From positions 149,654 through 213,653 of the forward strand of contig CAVURU010000001.1 of NCBI GenBank assembly GCA_963744005.1: a stretch of 64,000 nucleotides of DNA. Direction: 5' to 3'. A program made the translations under genes and the position numbers. The stretch comes from Palsa-504 sp963744005. GTDB lineage: Bacteria; Actinomycetota; Actinomycetes; Streptosporangiales; Streptosporangiaceae. The notes under the pieces were generated by a model that was given only the letters and a program-made list of their open reading frames with translations, did no database searches and was not told the DNA's origin. Position 1 is the stretch's first letter; every line of letters starts with the position of its first letter. Below, one piece after another: positions 60,295 through 64,000 of the stretch.

Positions 60295-61775
60295 TCCCCG
60301 AGCCATACCGCGGGCGGCCGGGACGCCGCCGTGGCCGCGACGGCGTCACCGCGACGGCGGCGCTCGTCATCCGGCATGGCCAGGGCCTGGTGCAGGGCCG
60401 CGGCCGTCTCGCTGATGTCGTACGGGTTGACCAGCAGCGCGTCGCCGCCCAAGGTGGCCGCCGCGCCGGCCTCGCGGGACAGCACCAGCGCGCAGCCGTG
60501 CTCGGACAGCACCGCGCCTTCCTGCGCGACCAGGTTCATGCCGTCCCGTATCGGGTTGACCAGCAGGACATCGGCCACCGCGCAGGCGGCGAGCGACCGG
60601 GGGTAGTCGTCCTTCACCTCGAGGATCAGCGGCGTCCAGTCCGGGGTGCCGAACTCGGCGATGATCTCCGCGGCGGCCTGCCGGATCCGTTCGATGTAGG
60701 CCCGGTACTCGGGCACCGCGGACCGGGAGGGGTAGGCGAAGGCCAGGTGGATGACCCGGCCGTGCCATTCCGGCCGGGTGGCGAGCAGCTCGCGGTAGGC
60801 GGCCAGGCCTCGCACGATGTTCTTGGACAGCTCGGTCCGGTCCACCCTGACGATCAGCTTCCGGCCGCCGGCGGCCTGGCTGAGCGCGGTGACGTGGGCC
60901 CGCACGTCGTCGGCCCGGGCCCGGGCCTGCAGCGCGGGCGCGTCCACGCCCAGCGGGTGCACCGCCACCTCGGTCAGCCGCCCGCGGTGGATGACCTGCC
61001 CGGTCACCCCGGCCCGTGTTCCGGCCCCGGTACCGGCCCGGCTCACCTGGGCGCCCAGGATCACCTCGCAGCAGTCCAGGAACGCGCTGGCCCACCGGTC
61101 GGCATGGAAGCCGACCTGGTCGGCGCCGAGCATGCCGTCCAGCAGGGCCTCGCCGATGTCGGCGGGCAGCAGCCGGTAGTAGTCCGGTGGCGCCCAGGGC
61201 GTGTGCGCGAAGTAGGCGATCCCGGCCTGCGGCTGGCCGGCGCCGAGCTTGTCCCGTAGCAGCCGCGGCGCGAGGCTGAGGTGGTAGTCCTGGATCAGCG
61301 CGCGCAGCTCGGCGGCGGCCCCGGGGCCGGTCCCGGCCTCATCGGCCATCGCCTCGGCGAACGCCTCGTTGTAGGCCAGGTAGGCGTCCCAGTCACGGCG
61401 GAACTCCGGGCCGAAGCCAGGCTGGTTGGGTGTGTCGAACAGCAGGTGCTGGACGAACCACAAGACCGAGTTGGCCACGTTGTTGTAGGCCCGGTCGAAG
61501 ATGCCGGGCGGGATGTCGAGCATCCGCACCGGGACGTCGCCGGCTTCCAGGCGTTCTCCCGGGCGGGCCGCCAGCTGGCGTGCGGCGGCCCGGTCGGCGT
61601 CACTGAGCGCTGCGCAGATCCAGGTCACGTCGGCTTCCGGCGCCATCGCTGCCAGCCCGGCGCCCACCCCGGCGACGAGCCCGCCGCCGCCGCGCTGGCT
61701 GGTCACCGCGCCGTCCGCGCCGAAGTGATACGACACCGGACCGCGGTTGGAGGCGACCAGAACCCGTTTCTTCAT
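60270..61775 (-). CDS. otsA: trehalose-6-phosphate synthase (GT20)
   Basis: A 501-residue GT-B enzyme joining UDP- (or GDP-) glucose to glucose-6-phosphate. It begins MKKRVLVASNRGPVSYHFGA and has the loop GGGGLVAGVGAGLAA. AYFAHTPWAPPDYYRLLPAD replaces the usual HIPFP pattern, as in some actinobacterial members. VRVDRTELSKNIVRGLAAYR supplies the phosphate-binding Arg/Lys, and RDGMNLVAQEGAVLSEHGCA is the donor-site motif. ATG 61775 has the conserved N-terminus immediately after it; the longer frame is Gly/Pro noise. Trehalose serves in osmotic and desiccation stress. Convergent with otsB; the upstream ~200 bases separate it from the riboswitch. Confidence 0.88.
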   Translation of the reverse strand: MKKRVLVASNRGPVSYHFGADGAVTSQRGGGGLVAGVGAGLAAMAPEADVTWICAALSDADRAAARQLAARPGERLEAGDVPVRMLDIPPGIFDRAYNNVANSVLWFVQHLLFDTPNQPGFGPEFRRDWDAYLAYNEAFAEAMADEAGTGPGAAAELRALIQDYHLSLAPRLLRDKLGAGQPQAGIAYFAHTPWAPPDYYRLLPADIGEALLDGMLGADQVGFHADRWASAFLDCCEVILGAQVSRAGTGAGTRAGVTGQVIHRGRLTEVAVHPLGVDAPALQARARADDVRAHVTALSQAAGGRKLIVRVDRTELSKNIVRGLAAYRELLATRPEWHGRVIHLAFAYPSRSAVPEYRAYIERIRQAAAEIIAEFGTPDWTPLILEVKDDYPRSLAACAVADVLLVNPIRDGMNLVAQEGAVLSEHGCALVLSREAGAAATLGGDALLVNPYDISETAAALHQALAMPDDERRRRGDAVAATAASRPPAVWLGDQLASLER

Positions 61776-61972
61776 AGTCCGGCAGGCTATCCTCCCAGGC
61801 CCACCGCCCGGGCAGCCCCCGACCGCCGGCCCCGGCCCGCCCGGGCCCGCTCCGCCGGGATGCTCGCGGGCGGGTGCCGGCACCCGCCGTCAGCCACCCC
61901 GGCCCGCCCGGCCTGGCCGGATACCGGGAGTAACTGCTAACCTGGGAGCGGTTGGTGCATAACTGAATATTG

Positions 61973-62110
61973 CTCATCCAGAGGGGTGGAGGGATCGGCC
62001 CTGTGAAGCCCCGGCAACCTATCGCGCATCTATGCCCGTTTCGGGCGGCGAGGCGCGTGACATGGTGCCAAGTCCGGCCCGCGGTCACGGCGACCGCTGG
62101 GAAAGATGGG
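61973..62110 (+). promoter_or_regulatory. SAM riboswitch (S-box type) upstream of thrC
   Basis: The SAM-I core is visible in order. P1 5' arm CTCATC is followed by CAGAGGGGTGGAGGGATCGG, then CCCTGTGAAGCCCCGGCAAC, a variable P3 hairpin (GCCCGTTTCGGGC), GGTGCCAAGTCC, and the closing GGGAAAGATGGG that pairs with the 5' arm. In the ligand-bound state P1 forms and its 3' arm reaches to within a few bases of the AAGGAAG ribosome site at 62112, so translational control is likely. No intrinsic terminator hairpin with T-run is seen before thrC. Bounds are set by the P1 arms. Confidence 0.9.
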
Positions 62111-62127
62111 GAAGGAAGACCTCGCCG

Positions 62128-63387
62128 GTGACCACAGCAAATCCACGCACTCCTGAAGCCTCGGCCGGGTTCGGCTATGCCACCGGGCTGTCCTGCCGCG
62201 AGTGCGGCCAGGTCTATGACCTCGGCCCGCTCTACGCGTGCGGCGAGTGCTTCGGCCCGCTCGAGGTCTGCTACGACTTCCCGCGGCTGGACCGGGCGGC
62301 GATCCAGGCCGGGCCGCCGAACATGTGGCGCTACGCGTCGCTGCTCCCGGTGCCGCCGGACATCGCCGGCCGCCCGACGCTGCAGCCCGGCTTTACTAGG
62401 CTGATGCGGGCCGACAACCTGGCCCACGCGCTGGGCATGCGCACCTTGTGGATCAAGGACGACCGGGGCAACCCGACCCACTCGTTCAAGGACCGGGTCG
62501 TGGCGGTGGCCCTGGCCGCCGCCACCGAGCTCGGCTTCAAGGTGCTGGCCTGCCCCTCCACCGGCAACCTGGCCAACGCCGTGGCCGCCGCAGCCGCCCG
62601 GGCGGGTATCCGGTCGGTGGTCCTGGTGCCTGCCGACCTCGAGCAGCAGAAGATCATCACCACCTCGGTGTACGGCGGGACGTTCGTCACCGTGGACGGC
62701 ACCTACGACGACGTGAACCGGCTCGCGTCCGAGCTGGCCGGGGAGCACGAGGACTGGGCCTTCGTCAACGTGAACGTCCGGCCCTATTACGCCGAGGGAT
62801 CCAAGACCCTGGGCTTCGAGATCGCCGAGCAGCTCGGCTGGCGGCTGCCGGATCAGGTGGTGGTGCCGATCGCCTCTGGCGCGCAGCTGGTCAAGGTGGA
62901 CAAGGGCTTCAGCGAGCTGGCCTCGCTCGGCCTGGTCCCGGAGACGCCGTGGCGGGTGTTCGGGGCCCAGGCCACCGGCTGCGCGCCGGTGTCGGCCGCG
63001 TTCGCGGCCGGCTACGACGTGGTCCGCCCGGTCCGGCCGGACACCATCGCCAAGTCGCTGGCCATCGGCAACCCGGCCGACGGCCCGTACGCGCTGGACG
63101 TGGTCCGGCGCACCGGCGGCTCGATCGCCGACGTCAGCGACGAGGAGATCATCGACTCGATGCGCCTGCTCGCCTCCACCGAGGGCATCTTCGGCGAGAC
63201 CGCGGGCGGGGTCACCCTCGGCGTGCTGCGCAAGCTGCTGGCCGCCGGCCAGCTCGACCCGGAGGCGGAGACGGTCATCATCAACTCCGGCGACGGGCTG
63301 AAGACGCTGGACGCGATCAGCCCGGCGGTGGACGTTCCGGCCGCGATCCGGCCGACGATGGAGGCTTTCGAGGCGGCCATCTCGTAA
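62128..63387 (+). CDS. thrC: threonine synthase
   Basis: A 419-residue PLP enzyme converting O-phosphohomoserine to threonine. A zinc-ribbon-like N-terminus (CRECGQVYDLGPLYACGECF) is typical of actinobacterial and archaeal forms. The PLP lysine is in NPTHSFKDRVVAVALAAATE, the phosphate cup in ACPSTGNLANAVAAAAARAG, and the last conserved motif is EGIFGETAGGVTLGVLRKL. GTG 62128 has AAGGAAG upstream. A longer frame reaching 62032 crosses the riboswitch and is not protein. Control by a SAM riboswitch links threonine synthesis to methionine/SAM status, since both branches compete for homoserine. Confidence 0.93.
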   Translation: MTTANPRTPEASAGFGYATGLSCRECGQVYDLGPLYACGECFGPLEVCYDFPRLDRAAIQAGPPNMWRYASLLPVPPDIAGRPTLQPGFTRLMRADNLAHALGMRTLWIKDDRGNPTHSFKDRVVAVALAAATELGFKVLACPSTGNLANAVAAAAARAGIRSVVLVPADLEQQKIITTSVYGGTFVTVDGTYDDVNRLASELAGEHEDWAFVNVNVRPYYAEGSKTLGFEIAEQLGWRLPDQVVVPIASGAQLVKVDKGFSELASLGLVPETPWRVFGAQATGCAPVSAAFAAGYDVVRPVRPDTIAKSLAIGNPADGPYALDVVRRTGGSIADVSDEEIIDSMRLLASTEGIFGETAGGVTLGVLRKLLAAGQLDPEAETVIINSGDGLKTLDAISPAVDVPAAIRPTMEAFEAAIS

Positions 63388-63668
63388 CTGTCGCGTCCTG
63401 GCTCCCCGCTCTCCCGCGCTCCGCGGGCCCTCCGGCCTGACCTCGGCTTACTGCCCGGCCTGGCCGCGCCGCCCTGCGTCACATGGCATGATTGACGGGT
63501 AAGTGGCGCTAGAGCGTACACGACAGGGTAAGGTCAGGTCCGGTCGCCGTCCGACGGGGCAGGTTTCGTGCTTGGCGCGAAGCCCTTCTCGTGGTTCGCG
63601 ACCGACGGGTTCCGCGGTGGCAAGGGCGGGGCTCGAGGCCCGAGCGCAAAGTTAGGGAGTTGTTTGGA
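63388..63668. other. thrC-csp intergenic region, likely long csp leader
   Basis: No credible gene. The first ~80 bases are G+C-rich. TTGACGGGTAAGTGG (from about 63492) may be part of a promoter for the cold-shock gene, which would give a leader of well over 100 bases. Long structured leaders are usual for cold-shock genes. I could not define a -10 box with confidence. Confidence 0.4.
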
Positions 63669-63872
63669 ATGGCTCAGGGCACCGTCAAGTGGTTCAACCC
63701 GGACAAGGGATACGGCTTCATCGCCGTAGACGGTGGTAAGGACGTTTTCGTCCACTTCTCCGCGATCCAGTCGGATGGCTACCGCACCCTCGAAGAGGGC
63801 CAGCGGGTGGAGTTCGAGATCACGCAAAGCGACCGGGGCGCGCAGGCTGACAAGGTGATTGTCGTCTCGTAG
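63669..63872 (+). CDS. cold-shock protein (CspA family)
   Basis: A 67-residue single CSD protein, the standard size: MAQGTVKWFNPDKGYGFIAV carries RNP1 (KGYGFI), and DVFVHFSAIQSDGYRTLEEG carries RNP2 (VFVHFS). It ends EITQSDRGAQADKVIVVS. It binds single-stranded RNA and DNA and acts as an RNA chaperone. AGGGAG lies nine bases before the ATG. A small hairpin (CCCCGG/CCGGGG at 63885-63903) and a perfect palindrome follow. Confidence 0.95.
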   Translation: MAQGTVKWFNPDKGYGFIAVDGGKDVFVHFSAIQSDGYRTLEEGQRVEFEITQSDRGAQADKVIVVS

Positions 63873-63926
63873 GTCTGCTGGAAGCCCCGGGTTCAGACCG
63901 GGGTCTATGATCTGCCGGGTATTCAG

Positions 63927-63962
63927 CGGTCGGCCTGGCCCCCGCGGGGGCCAGGCCGACCG
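63927..63962 (+). terminator. rho-independent terminator after the cold-shock gene
   Basis: A perfect 36-base palindrome (18-base arms, core CCTGGCCCCCGCGGGGGCC) is followed at once by CATTTTGC. The long G+C stem with a short T-run 55 bases after the cold-shock stop is a typical intrinsic terminator. Confidence 0.85.
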
Positions 63963-64000
63963 CATTTTGCCTGCCGGGCCGTTTGCACTCTCACCCTGCG

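Noticed and set aside
62032..62127. N-terminal extension of thrC from an upstream ATG
   Set aside because: The ATG lies inside the SAM riboswitch and the extension has no protein similarity; GTG 62128 has a ribosome site.
1..64000. CRISPR arrays, rRNA genes, prophage or plasmid replication genes
   Set aside because: No regularly spaced direct repeats, rRNA sequence, phage structural genes or replication initiators were seen on either strand.

Overview
This window is very GC-rich and densely coded, with frequent GTG/TTG starts and many 4-base stop/start overlaps. It looks like a chromosomal segment of a high-GC actinomycete. Lineage clues are mycothiol S-conjugate amidase (mca), a perfect HspR-type inverted repeat in front of lon, DUF501 and DUF3263 genes, a DivIC/FtsB protein next to enolase, and STAND-TPR and sigma proteins of actinobacterial style. 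I cannot name the genus.

Layout. (1) 1-15 kb: an exopolysaccharide locus. It has a parallel beta-helix protein (5' end outside the window), a flippase, an NDP-sugar epimerase, a GT4 glycosyltransferase, an AsnB-type amidotransferase, a bi-domain oxidoreductase, a heparinase II/III-like protein, a Wzz-like chain-length protein, a YdcF-like protein and RfbC. An IS481-family element sits exactly in the hairpin between the last two genes. (2) 15-19 kb: eno, ftsB/divIC, DUF501, ppx/gppA and a family-5 uracil-DNA glycosylase, nearly all overlapping. (3) 19.1-20 kb: an AT-richer island with an odd class I tRNA and a small gene. (4) 20-29 kb: thiolase, cbs and metB (transsulfuration), a VWA/AAA chelatase-like pair, and threonine dehydratase. 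(5) 29-38 kb: a MurJ-type flippase followed by an accessory cluster of two STAND-TPR NTPases, a sigma factor fused to a zinc anti-sigma-like domain and a membrane tail, and a TPR protein. (6) 38-46.8 kb: TetR/MFS efflux pair, greA, mca, SNF2 helicase and SWIM protein. (7) 46.8-53.9 kb: an acidic unknown, serS, a stretch of gene remnants, rhodanese, folB, a DrrAB-type ABC exporter, and a phosphopantetheinyl transferase. (8) 54-64 kb: lon, a degenerate subtilisin-like protein, a SAM hydrolase, DUF3263, otsB/otsA, a SAM riboswitch with thrC, and a cold-shock gene.

Two themes stand out. First, at least a dozen otherwise well-conserved genes, including enolase, Lon and a helicase, are broken by single-base shifts. 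This points to uncorrected indels in the assembly more than to decay, and should be settled before any of these genes is called a pseudogene. Second, several enzymes keep their fold but have lost catalytic residues by clean codon substitution: the IS481 transposase (both Asp to Gly), the subtilase (Asp to Gly, His to Glu, Asn to Asp) and one STAND NTPase (Walker A Lys to Ala).

The best candidate for an undescribed system is the 31.0-38.2 kb cluster: a P-loop-defective and a P-loop-intact STAND-TPR paralogue flanking a membrane-tethered sigma/anti-sigma fusion whose inter-domain linker carries tandem D-x-T-x-x-F repeats.
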